The notes under the pieces: model-generated
Database searches by the model: none
Told to the model about the DNA's origin: nothing
Seen by the model: only the letters and a program-made list of their open reading frames with translations
Position numbers and translations under genes: made by a program
Shown: positions 48,281-57,173 of the stretch, one piece after another
How positions within the stretch are numbered: position 1 is the stretch's first letter
How the letters are laid out: every line of letters starts with the position of its first letter
DNA from: Lutraria lutraria
Taxonomy: Eukaryota > Mollusca > Bivalvia > Venerida > Mactridae
Reading direction: 5' to 3'
Assembly (NCBI GenBank): GCA_964023205.1
Contig: OZ026833.1
Location: 34,202,366 to 34,266,365 of the forward strand
DNA: 64,000 nt

Positions 48281-49810
48281 AACGTTTATTTTATAAAAAT
48301 CGCTGGAGAAATATTTTCATTTTGAGTAAGTCTTATAATACAAAAGAAAGCTAGCAAAACAGTCTACACAAGCTCGAGTAGTCACAAATCAGTTTAAAAT
48401 AGGATCAGCAAGTACATTCTCAAATGTATACACGGGCTTCCTCAGAGATTTAGGGAAATTAGTCCTCCACATTGATATTGATCAAAATAGGAACATACAA
48501 TGAACGCAAAACGAGATAGGATCTATACTATTACTTCCTTATGTCTTAAGTAGACATATAAATATACATGCACAATAGTTGTACAACTGATACTGATCAG
48601 TCTAACATTCGACCAACCTAAATGTACATGGCTATTTAGATTTGATTAGTTTATATTATGTTTATATAGGGTTTTTATGCCCCTTTTCAACGGTCAGAGT
48701 CATATGAGGCGGACAGTTCACATAAGCATCGTTCCTAGACTCACATCCTCCTTAGGCAAAATCCTACTTTCTCACATAAAGAGACATGGTCTATTTAGAT
48801 TTGAAGTAGTTTGTTTAAGTGGTTATAGCACATGTTATAAACATGTAGTTTACGAAGTATTCATACATGTATGTGTTTACCATCACGAATCTATTAAAAC
48901 TTTTTCAAATTAATATTTTTTAAATGAGAATGAATGGAGTCAACCGGTGCGTCCGCGTGACAAATGCTTAGCTGCGAAGAAACGATTCGAATACTATTAA
49001 TTTGATATGAATTATGACAACAGTCATATCATGTCGGATTAAAATTATGCTATAAAATAATAATTGTTGTATTAGAGCTATAAATATATTAGACCGACAA
49101 AATAGTTGCTCTCGACGACAAGTTTAAGAATAAAATAACTACTGATATGCATTACATAGAATACTTTATGATTAATAAATGTTAGGAAAATAGTAAATAT
49201 TGCTAAACTGATCAAATGTGTTATGACCGTTCGCTCTAATTCACATTACACGTGTTTTGAATTATAAGATTTACCTTCAATTATCTGTGTGTCCTCATGT
49301 CCACATTCCTGTTTGTTTGTTTGTTTGTTTGTTTGTTTGTCTTTGCCATATTAAATAAGGTGCAGATGGCCTAAAGCAATGTACTTTTCAGAATTAAATG
49401 TTAACTCTCTTTTTTCAACGTTTAAATGACGAGATGTAAGTGATGATTGGTACTTTTGATTTGAGCTCAGGGTCACACGTAAATTAAACTCGAAACCCGG
49501 ACTTGACTAAAAAACTTTTTGTTCTCTACTTAATTCATTTAGTCATTAAGCATGTTTGACATATGCGTGGGTAGATATATTGATTAGTTAACTTGAATAC
49601 TATAAAAAAATATTATTTCTGAAGTTATATATCAACTCCACTCAATGTACACAAATTTATAAAAGCATAATCATACTTGGTCGATTCAATGGTATTCAAA
49701 TATACAAATGCATTATTTAGTATAGAAATACGTAGTGAAAATGTAGAGAAAAAATGAATAGTGAATATGTTACAAAGTATCAAAGTTTCTTTCCATCATG
49801 TACCATTAGG

Positions 49811-49866
49811 TCTGTAAATCATGCAGATTTACAATTTGTCTGTAAATCATGCGAATTTACAATTTG
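49811..49866. repeat. Two 28-bp tandem units, each partly palindromic
   Basis: TCTGTAAATCATGC plus AG or GA plus ATTTACAATTTG occurs twice head to tail. Within each unit GTAAAT and ATTTAC are complementary and could pair. Confidence 0.8.
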
Positions 49867-50194
49867 TCAGATTGACATTCATGATATGTTCTGTTGGTTT
49901 AAACGGTCCAGTTTTGGGAAGTAAATATATCTGTCATTCGGAATAAATTTGAGTAAAGAAATAAGCAAATAAAAATATTACCCGTGAGTAAAGTAATATA
50001 TAGAATCTGAATCATAGGTACGTATTATATCGTTTTTGAGCAGACAGATAAAAGTAAAGTTCTAATAAAGTTATTGTAAACTCAACAACATTTCAAAAGC
50101 ATAATTTTGAACATTTATAAAAAGCACCAAATGATCACTAAGTGATATATATATAATATATATCACATTAATTACAACTTCCTCACTGATAAAG

Positions 50195-50333
50195 TGTCGT
50201 GGGTTCGAGCCCCGCTACTGACCGTGTCTTTTTATGTAATCAAGTAGGCAGTAGCTTACGGAGGATGAGACTCTAGTACTGGTTCTTCCCAAGAGCGATG
50301 CTTAGGTGAACTGTCCGCCTCATATGACTCGAT
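50195..50333 (+). repeat. SINE copy, + orientation
   Basis: It starts in the B box, TGGGTTCGAGCCCCGC, continues through the body GAGACTCTAGTACTGGTTCT and ends at CCTCATATGACTC. The A-box half of the tRNA-like head and the tail after the cut are missing. Confidence 0.7.
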
Positions 50334-50348
50334 AAATAGCTCGATATA

Positions 50349-50625
50349 TATATTTATCTCCACAACTACTGGTTATACATAGATATATATCGCATGTCTT
50401 ATATCAAGCCGTTGACATAGCTCGTTCTGAATGTACACAGGTTGAAATAATTTGACAAAGATCCAAGTAGTTGATGGAATTGTCATTTATTTTAAACATA
50501 ATAAATGACGCATAATACATCACAACTTTACAACATACATATGAACTGCTTGGATAACATATAACAAAATTTCATCTATATATAAAACAACATATGAACT
50601 GTACATGAAGAAGGTGGTGCAACAA
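50349..50625 (-). repeat. Split direct repeat B2 (3' end of the YR element)
   Basis: 277 bp copy of B1; the outer edge is again TATATTTAT (50,349-50,357). The 24 bases between it and A2 (50,626-50,649) are G-rich on the + strand and present only here. Confidence 0.95.
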
Positions 50626-50649
50626 AGGTGGCTGGAGGGGTGGTGGCGG

Positions 50650-50856
50650 GTAATAAAAAGTTCAATTAACGAAGAGCTCGTTTTTGCGTAATTAAATCCT
50701 TTCAAAGGGTGAAGCGTGATAACTACACCGTTATGAAAGTTACTTGTTAAAGGTTAATCCCCGTTTTTCCCATGAGGTTTAAAGGTATATGCCTTGATTC
50801 TTACATTACATTAGTTTGTATATAAAGTATTTTATGAAACATAAAAGTATATTTAT
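50650..50856 (-). repeat. Split direct repeat A2
   Basis: 207 bp copy of A1. It overlaps the end of B1 by nine bases, TATATTTAT (50,848-50,856). Confidence 0.95.
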
Positions 50857-51124
50857 CTCCACAACTACTGGTTATACATAGATATATATCGCATGTCTTA
50901 TATCAAGCCGTTGACATAGCTCGTTCTGAATGTACACAGGTTGAAATAATTTGACAAAGATCCAAGTAGTTGATGGAATTGTCATTTATTTTAAACATAA
51001 TAAATGACGCATAATACATCACAACTTTACAACATACATATGAACTGCTTGGATAACATATAACAAAATTTCATCTATATATAAAACAACATATGAACTG
51101 TACATGAAGAAGGTGGTGCAACAA
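50848..51124 (-). repeat. Split direct repeat B1
   Basis: 277 bp, same sequence as 50,349-50,625. It ends at GGTGGTGCAACAA (the limit with unique sequence) and joins A2 through the shared TATATTTAT. Confidence 0.95.
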
Positions 51125-51488
51125 TAATAGCCATCAAGTATGTTTTACACAATCTTATAAAACATACTGCACCACCCAAGGAAACGGCAATTGCATCCAT
51201 GCTAACAATTTCGAGATGATGCACGTAAAACAAAAACTGACACACTATTAAACATATACATTGGTAAACAAAAACACATGACTCTTTATCATGAAACTCA
51301 ATGATACAGACAATACTGAATTGATAACGGCAATACTGAACAATTTATAGTAGTGTAAGTTAGTTAGTTACACAAAGAACCAGTAATGCACTAATAACAT
51401 GTGTACGGTAACATCAACCATGAGAATTAATTACAAAAACATATGTACTAATAACATGTGACAATAACCATCAAAGAGACAGGATATG

Positions 51489-51784
51489 TAGGCAGCCAAA
51501 TGCTGACCCTTGCATTACCAATTACATCATGGTATACATTCTGAACCCTATGTTTGGTACTAAACTATACAATGTCACAAGACAAATGTTACATAACTAT
51601 GATTACTAACAATTACAAGGCAGCCATATGCTGACCCTTGATGATAACATGATCATGCAAAATCAACAGTATAAAGTTCTATGCAATAGGACAAGTGAGA
51701 CGGTGGCAACTATTAAGTATGACCCCTATGTAACTAACAATGTATGCAACTCTAACATTTAAGGCAGCCAAATGCTGACCCTTA
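51489..51784 (-). other. Three stem-loops of a second type after the recombinase gene
   Basis: Copies at 51,490-51,512, 51,616-51,640 and 51,760-51,784: GGCAGCCAAATGCTGACCCT (one with CATAT in the loop). CAGC pairs with GCTG around a five-base loop, and AAGG with CCTT outside an AC bulge. The outermost pair is C-G in copy two and T-A in copy three. They lie in the 3' untranslated part of the element, between the recombinase stop and B1. Confidence 0.75.
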
Positions 51785-51845
51785 ATGGTGTTTTAGAGAA
51801 TGCTTTTGCGGTCACAATATGGCCATTAAGGAGCCAAATTGATGT

Positions 51846-52802
51846 TTAAAATTTGAATGCATTGATTCTGATATATCTTTGTATGGCATTAGACTGCCAA
51901 CGGCCTAATTGTTGAATAGCATTCTCAGACATTCCGTTTTTCGCCGCTTCTGTAGCAGCGCCAATGCGAAAACTATGGCCTAGGTAAACTTTTGGGTTCA
52001 GACCAATAAACTTTATAGCTGCTGTTAAATGTGATGAAACAAAACTGTGAGGTACTGGTTGGCCAGACATGAATGTAAATAAAGGGCCCGATTTATGGTT
52101 GTAAATTGACACATAGTGTTTTAAAGCTTTAACAGGACAGAACTGGGAATGCCCATTAGAAGTGAGAGTAATAATTAAAGGTTGACTGTTCTTCATATGT
52201 TTGTAGTGGTGGAGTGAAATTTGAACAGATGAGTCATCTAAAAACGCAATATGTGTTCTTTGTATGACATTAACAGTTTGGTCCATAGACCGTACCACTA
52301 ATTCACCAAGACGCATGAAGCCATGGAATGCTAGAAGAAATATTGCCTTAAGCAAAAATCTATCATTAGCTGAAGGCACAGTGTGTTGAATGGCTGAAAT
52401 CAATTTCATGAGAATAGGTTTTGTAATTGGCAGTCTAGTGTCACATGTTTTGCTAAGATTGTGAGCGCCTTTCAGAATTTTCTTTACAATAAAGGAATGA
52501 GTAGGGTCACAAGCCTCACATAATTTGTGAACATAGCTTATAGCAGATATATGTGATGTTATAGAACTAGAACTGTAATTGGTTGAGAATAGGTGGCCAA
52601 TGAAATTGCAGATAAGTATGGATGAACATGGAAACTTGAATTCTATAGCATGAGCTTTACAGAAATCTATCAATAATGTCCAACTTCTAAGGTACATTCT
52701 ACGGGACGATGGAGAAAGTGAACATTGCAACAACTGCTGAGTTGGTTGTGTTAAATGTAGATCATGCTGGACGGTATCTCTGTTGCTTGTGTATCTAACC
52801 AT
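51846..52802 (-). CDS. Tyrosine recombinase of the YR element (ORF3)
   Basis: 318 residues. The N-terminal core-binding part includes YLRSWTLLIDFCKAH and ISAISYVHKL. In the catalytic part FHGFMRLGELV supplies Arg164, YLGHSFRIGAATEAAKNG supplies His276 and Arg279, LGRWQS has Trp302, and RYIR carries the nucleophile Tyr310, which is the full R-H-R-(W)-Y set. This enzyme would integrate the circular copy by site-specific recombination at the short core shared by A and B repeats, without the staggered cut of DDE integrases. The start overlaps the RT ORF by 52 bases in the -1 frame. Confidence 0.93.
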   Translation of the reverse strand: MVRYTSNRDTVQHDLHLTQPTQQLLQCSLSPSSRRMYLRSWTLLIDFCKAHAIEFKFPCSSILICNFIGHLFSTNYSSSSITSHISAISYVHKLCEACDPTHSFIVKKILKGAHNLSKTCDTRLPITKPILMKLISAIQHTVPSANDRFLLKAIFLLAFHGFMRLGELVVRSMDQTVNVIQRTHIAFLDDSSVQISLHHYKHMKNSQPLIITLTSNGHSQFCPVKALKHYVSIYNHKSGPLFTFMSGQPVPHSFVSSHLTAAIKFIGLNPKVYLGHSFRIGAATEAAKNGMSENAIQQLGRWQSNAIQRYIRINAFKF

Positions 52803-54652
52803 GGGGCTAGTTTTTTGGCCTCCTGAAATTTAAAACGAGACAAACTGTCAGGTATAACATTAAGCTTCCCTGGGACATGTTTTGCCTTAAACATGATATT
52901 GTTTTGCATGGCTGCAATTACTAAACGACGCAATAGTCGCATAATAATCTTGTCCTTGCTGGATTGTTTGTTAATGATTTCAACGACAGCCATATTATCC
53001 GAAAAGAATAATATTTTATGGTTTTTGAAAGATGGACCCCATACTTCAAGCATCAGAACTATTGGGAAAAATTCTTTAACGGTGATATGATAATGTGCAT
53101 GAATATCTAGCCATGGCTTGGCGAACCATTTAGAACCAAATACCGCTGCATAGCCTAGGCTACCAGAGGCATCTGTATGCATGTGTAATTTTTTAGATGA
53201 TTGCCATTCTGTTTGCAAGAAAATGGACTTTCCATTAAAATGTTCAATGAATAATTGCCACGCCTTTAAGTCAGCTCTTGCCTCACAATTTAATCGGATG
53301 AAATGATGAGGTTTATGCACATTGCAAGTCAGGTCAATTAGTCTGCGTAAAAAGGCCCGGCCGGGAGGTACTACTAGCCAAGCAAAATTTAACAAGCCTA
53401 TCACTGATTGTAAATTTTGCAATGTAATTTTTCTTTTGCATACTATGGTGGCTAGCAATTGACGTATGTTAATGAGTTTTTCATCCGGTAATCTGCATTC
53501 CATACTGACCGAGTCCATCTCGATACCATAGATGGTAATCTTGGTAGTCGGAAGCACCGTCTTTGACTGTTTTAAAGGAATACCAAGTCTATAACATAGC
53601 TGTTCAAATTGTTGTACATCTACTAAACATTTACCAGTATTTGCAGGACCGATAAAGAAAAAATCATCAAGAAGATGAGACATACCATATGCTTGGTATT
53701 TATTAAGCATAAGCCACTGTAATGCGGTACTTAATTTTTCAAACAATTGACAACTAGACCTAGCCCCCATCGGGAGACATTTATCAAAGTAGTATTGGTT
53801 ATTCCAGATAAAACCTAGGAAATGGTAATCTGATGGGTGAATAGGAACATTTCGGTAACCATCTTCAATATCTAGCTTAGCCATTAGGCTGTGAGGGCCA
53901 CACTTTTGGATCAATTGTATAACATATTCCACAGTTTCATATTGAACTGTAACATTATCTTGCGATATATGATCATTGACCGACTGACCTCTAGGGAAGG
54001 ACAAATCATGTATCAGCCTAAATTCACCTTCTGTTTTCTTAGGAATAAGGCCCAATGGTGAACACACAAAATTAGAGAAAGGTTTCGTAGTAAAAGGGCC
54101 CGCGATACGCTCTAATTGGAGTTCTTTTTGAATTTTTGAATTAACTTTATCTGGATTCTTGGTAACTGATAAATGGTTTCGTTCCGTCGACACTGCAGAG
54201 AAATCAGAGCAGCCTATCTTAAACCCATTTTTAAAACCTTCAACTAAGTAAGTCTTGATTGATTCATCATAGCCTATTAATTCTGCCTCAAGGATATCAC
54301 TTTTGATTGGAGTTGGCACTTTTATTAAATGCAGCATAGGTATTTGTTTTTTGAGGTCTGGAGTGATCTTTTTTGGGACATGTATGGCGGGGATGGGGTT
54401 CTTTGCATACTTGGCATATGTGTTTGTATTGACACGGCGTGAATTTACATTTTGAGCCATTATTGTAGTTGAAACACACTCTATTTGATGTAGTGTTTGT
54501 GGAATTTGGTTGGGCACGAAAAGTACGGTGTAACGTGCAAGCACGAACCATAAATTCTGTGACAGGCAGCTGCCATGGCACTTTGTTGGCCTGACGCAAC
54601 TTCCTGAAATTATCGTCATAGTAACGCCATGCGGCGTCACCATGGGACGCAC
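52751..54652 (-). CDS. Reverse transcriptase-RNase H of the YR element (ORF2)
   Basis: The open frame has 633 codons, but its first ~120 overlap gag in the +1 frame, so the true start may come from frameshifting or an internal ATG such as the one at residue 65. RT motifs: SPLGLIPKKTEGEFRLIHDL, MAKLDIEDGYRNVPIHP (Asp261), CLPMGARSSCQLFEKL and SHLLDDFFF (Asp329-Asp330). RNase H: HMHTDASGSLGYA (Asp494), VKEFFPIVL (Glu527), FFSDNMAVV (Asp552) and VPGKLNVIPDSLSRF (Asp602). The LDDF box and RNase H type fit DIRS-class elements. No methyltransferase domain follows, since the recombinase ORF begins 52 bases before the end of this one. Confidence 0.92.
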   Translation of the reverse strand: MRPMVTPHGVTMTIISGSCVRPTKCHGSCLSQNLWFVLARYTVLFVPNQIPQTLHQIECVSTTIMAQNVNSRRVNTNTYAKYAKNPIPAIHVPKKITPDLKKQIPMLHLIKVPTPIKSDILEAELIGYDESIKTYLVEGFKNGFKIGCSDFSAVSTERNHLSVTKNPDKVNSKIQKELQLERIAGPFTTKPFSNFVCSPLGLIPKKTEGEFRLIHDLSFPRGQSVNDHISQDNVTVQYETVEYVIQLIQKCGPHSLMAKLDIEDGYRNVPIHPSDYHFLGFIWNNQYYFDKCLPMGARSSCQLFEKLSTALQWLMLNKYQAYGMSHLLDDFFFIGPANTGKCLVDVQQFEQLCYRLGIPLKQSKTVLPTTKITIYGIEMDSVSMECRLPDEKLINIRQLLATIVCKRKITLQNLQSVIGLLNFAWLVVPPGRAFLRRLIDLTCNVHKPHHFIRLNCEARADLKAWQLFIEHFNGKSIFLQTEWQSSKKLHMHTDASGSLGYAAVFGSKWFAKPWLDIHAHYHITVKEFFPIVLMLEVWGPSFKNHKILFFSDNMAVVEIINKQSSKDKIIMRLLRRLVIAAMQNNIMFKAKHVPGKLNVIPDSLSRFKFQEAKKLAPWLDTQATEIPSSMIYI

Positions 54653-55304
54653 CTACATCCCTAACCGTAGCACAATACTTCAATAAATTGGCTGCCTCAG
54701 AAGGGTATTTCTCTATATATACGGACATGAAAATTATAAAAGCAGATGTCCACTGATGCAAAGTTAATTTAGTTGTAGATGGGCTTGCATTTTGTAACTG
54801 AATGGAGTTACTGGCGATTTGTATAGAGAAATTGTCATCTTTATAATTTGGTAATAGACATTTCATCTCTACAAATTGATCTGCCCAAATTTGTGTTTTT
54901 AACCTTATTGGTAAATTTGTCCCCAATGGGATACCCTCTGATAGGGAAACTGGTGTAGGGGGCTGGATATTTGATGCCACCGACTCACCTGCAAACAGAT
55001 TTTGTAAGAAATCACTGAACTGGGCAGGTGGTCCAGAAAGTCCACTACTTGCAGGCTCACAGTCTGCCTGGGGTTGATCCCTTACATCCTGCTGACTGGT
55101 GGATGGTTGGATAGTTACAGGCACTACTTCCTGTTCCTCGTTACCACTATTACTCGCTTGTTGCCTTAACATGGCAGACGCTAGTTTATCATAATCAATC
55201 TGCACTTGTTGAAGTTGTTCAGTATCACCAGAACTTGCACCTGTCTTGCGTTTTCTTTTGGATGCTACTTGTTGAGCCCTTTGGCTCCCCCGTTTAGGCG
55301 GCAT
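54297..55304 (-). CDS. Gag-like protein of the YR element (ORF1)
   Basis: 335 residues from MPPKRGSQRAQQ. A basic start is followed by a Gln/Ser/Pro-rich segment, then a conserved-looking middle (LPIRLKTQIWADQFVEMKCL, YIEKYPSEAANLLKYCATVR, GDAAWRYYDDNFRKLRQ). The C-terminus has zinc-finger-like spacing, C-x7-C-x4-C-x3-H in CFNYNNGSKCKFTPCQYKH, followed by CQVC and HPRHTC. It probably binds the element RNA and forms particles. The last ~355 bases overlap the RT ORF in another frame. The gap to the hydrolase is 816 bases. Confidence 0.85.
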   Translation of the reverse strand: MPPKRGSQRAQQVASKRKRKTGASSGDTEQLQQVQIDYDKLASAMLRQQASNSGNEEQEVVPVTIQPSTSQQDVRDQPQADCEPASSGLSGPPAQFSDFLQNLFAGESVASNIQPPTPVSLSEGIPLGTNLPIRLKTQIWADQFVEMKCLLPNYKDDNFSIQIASNSIQLQNASPSTTKLTLHQWTSAFIIFMSVYIEKYPSEAANLLKYCATVRDVGASHGDAAWRYYDDNFRKLRQANKVPWQLPVTEFMVRACTLHRTFRAQPNSTNTTSNRVCFNYNNGSKCKFTPCQYKHICQVCKEPHPRHTCPKKDHSRPQKTNTYAAFNKSANSNQK

Positions 55305-55603
55305 CTATAATCAACAATTACCATAAATCATTGAAGGTAATACATACTGATGCTGGTTTACAGAAATATTGGCATGTTGCCTGTACAACAAATATAAAAC
55401 CCGTGAGCTGGGCTAAACACAGCACCATAACATAATAACTTATGGTCCATTCTGGAAATGGATAAAGTTGTTGACTCAAAATAATTAGATTCACCATAAT
55501 GCATCTAACATATTATACTCAATGAAATGATATGATTATATGCAAATATACAGGAGCATCATATATAACTTATAATTAATATTAATTATGCCAGAGTTCA
55601 TTT

Positions 55604-55990
55604 GCCTGGCAGTATTGATCGCCAATAAAGGGTAATGATAGCCCAAATCAAATTTGTGACTATAATTATAAACTTATCACCAATAGTGGGTGATGATAGC
55701 CCTAATCAAATTTGTGACTATAATATCTTATGAACAGATCACCAATAGTGGGTGATGATAGCCAAAATCAACTTGTGAATCACCAATAGTGGGTGATTAT
55801 AAGTTTAACCCCACAGCAACAATAGTGGTTGCTGATAGGTAAAACAAAATACATGGCATTTATAATCTATCACCAATAGTGGGTGATAATAGTTATAAAC
55901 TTAATTACAGGTACCTCGACAAATCATAAATCAAAATTGAAATAACATCTAAGATGAATGGCATTTCACCAATAATGGGTGAAAGGCATC
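55604..55990 (-). other. Array of 19-21-nt stem-loops with constant loop
   Basis: Six good copies occur: 55,676-55,694, 55,738-55,756, 55,779-55,797, 55,815-55,833, 55,869-55,887 and 55,964-55,984, plus a decayed one at 55,618-55,639. On the + strand each is stem-AATAGTG-stem. Stems are ATCACC/GGTGAT (four copies), AGCAAC/GTTGCT and TTTCACC/GGTGAAA (loop AATAATG). The base changes are compensatory, so pairing appears to be under selection. The array lies between the hydrolase stop and the gag start, in the element's RNA leader for gag. Some copies share the flank ATCAAATTTGTGACTATAA. Confidence 0.85.
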
Positions 55991-56120
55991 AATAATCTGT
56001 TAAAATGCATAGAACATGACAAGTCGAAGGCATAGTATTATTAGAAATAATACTTATATTAATAGCATAGTACTTAGCTTGAGTATAAGCCTACTGCATA
56101 TCACATGTATGAAATGCAAG

Positions 56121-56735
56121 CTAAGATGGTAAACGTCTGGCGACATGGAGGATTGCACTTTTCACACTCTGAAGGTATTTGTTCATATACACAGTGTTGC
56201 ATCTGGATCGATGTATGTGAACCCCATCCCTATGTAAATACTTCATGTCGGGGTCCCAAAAACCACGATGATGCCAAAACTTGACACTATCTGCAGCCTG
56301 ACATAAGTTGATCAGACTGGTGTTGAGTTCTAAGACTTTACCATTGTATAAATGTCCCACTTTTCGGGGATGACGACGTAATACCTGTCCAATCACCACT
56401 GTCGAAATATTCTTTGATGTGATCAGGAAGTTAGCAAAAGAGACTATGTCCCTGGCAATGCTAGCAACTGATTTCGTGCTGGAACACAAGTCATTCCCAC
56501 CGATTTGCAAAAAACAGATGCTGGGTTGGTTCACAATATCGAAATCCAGTAAAACTCTAGACACAGCTAACTCCGGTATACACAGGCCTCCTTTACATTT
56601 AACCAACACCTCAAATTCGGAGGAGTTAAGCCTAAGATTGTTATTGCCTTGTACACTGTCCATGTATTCCTTTAATCGACGAATATAGGAATGACCCATT
56701 AAAATCACTTTAGTTTTTCCATTGCGATCCTCCAT
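56121..56735 (-). CDS. SGNH/GDSL-type hydrolase encoded by the YR element
   Basis: 204 residues starting MEDRNGKTKVILMGHSYIRR. Block I is MGHSY (Ser16 as nucleophile in the GDS-like motif), block II is CKGG (Gly50-51), block III is QIGGNDL (Asn82) and block V is RDGVHIH (Asp170, His173), so a full Ser-Asp-His triad plus oxyanion residues is visible. No signal peptide is seen. The gene lies between A1 and gag in the same orientation, inside the direct repeats, so it belongs to the element rather than to the host. Hydrolase domains of this family have been reported in some Ngaro elements and some non-LTR ORF1 proteins; their role in transposition is unknown, with lipid or ester cleavage being a guess. 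It is the first ORF of the element here, ahead of gag. Confidence 0.88.
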   Translation of the reverse strand: MEDRNGKTKVILMGHSYIRRLKEYMDSVQGNNNLRLNSSEFEVLVKCKGGLCIPELAVSRVLLDFDIVNQPSICFLQIGGNDLCSSTKSVASIARDIVSFANFLITSKNISTVVIGQVLRRHPRKVGHLYNGKVLELNTSLINLCQAADSVKFWHHRGFWDPDMKYLHRDGVHIHRSRCNTVYMNKYLQSVKSAILHVARRLPS

Positions 56736-56966
56736 GGCCGACTAGTATAAATATTAAATCCAATCAGTGTCAAAATTAATAACGATAACTGATGATCACG
56801 CTGTATAGCAATGTCAAGGTCACAAGTACCTAACCGACGCTATCCTAAAATATCCAATATAACTTGGAAATAGTCCGTTACTAACCTTGAAATATACCAC
56901 AAAAGTGTTCAACACAAGTTAAACAATTGTATTACGCAAATATTGGTTGACAAAATCGATATAAAA

Positions 56967-57173
56967 GTAATAAAAAGTTCAATTAACGAAGAGCTCGTTT
57001 TTGCGTAATTAAATCCTTTCAAAGGGTGAAGCGTGATAACTACACCGTTATGAAAGTTACTTGTTAAAGGTTAATCCCCGTTTTTCCCATGAGGTTTAAA
57101 GGTATATGCCTTGATTCTTACATTACATTAGTTTGTATATAAAGTATTTTATGAAACATAAAAGTATATTTAT
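56967..57173 (-). repeat. Split direct repeat A1 (5' end of the YR element)
   Basis: 207 bp, same sequence as 50,650-50,856. The outer edge is TATATTTAT (57,165-57,173); the inner edge is GTAATAAAAAG. It probably contains the element promoter, since it is the 5' end of the sense strand. Confidence 0.95.

Larger units (their letters stand above)
48281..50348. other. Intergenic DNA with SINE pieces and short repeats
   Basis: It holds a SINE tail piece at 48,671-48,800 (TGCCCCTTTTCAACGG, GAGGCGGACAGTTCAC; minus orientation), a (GTTT)n run at 49,313-49,340, a 28-bp direct repeat at 49,811-49,866, an AT palindrome at 50,140-50,165 and a SINE at 50,195-50,333. No gene is seen. Confidence 0.6.
50349..57173 (-). 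mobile_element. Tyrosine-recombinase retrotransposon, Ngaro/PAT plan, apparently intact
   Basis: Read on the minus strand, the order is A1 (57,173-56,967), SGNH hydrolase, hairpin array, gag, RT-RNase H, tyrosine recombinase, second hairpin set, B1 (51,124-50,848), A2 (50,856-50,650), a 24-base linker, and B2 (50,625-50,349). A1 equals A2 (207 bp) and B1 equals B2 (277 bp) by eye. This A1-ORFs-B1-A2-B2 split direct repeat arrangement is the hallmark of PAT and Ngaro elements, distinct from the inverted repeats of DIRS1. There is no room for the methyltransferase domain of DIRS/PAT, which favours the Ngaro side. All four ORFs are open and the repeat copies look identical, so insertion is recent and the element may be mobile. 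Replication is expected through RNA, a circular DNA and integration by the recombinase. Confidence 0.93.

Noticed and set aside
55604..55990. CRISPR-like array
   Set aside because: Repeats are only ~19 bases, irregularly spaced, palindromic with covarying stems, and lie inside a eukaryotic retroelement.
56121..56735. Hydrolase as an independent host gene
   Set aside because: It is intronless, co-oriented and enclosed between A1 and gag, within the element's repeats.
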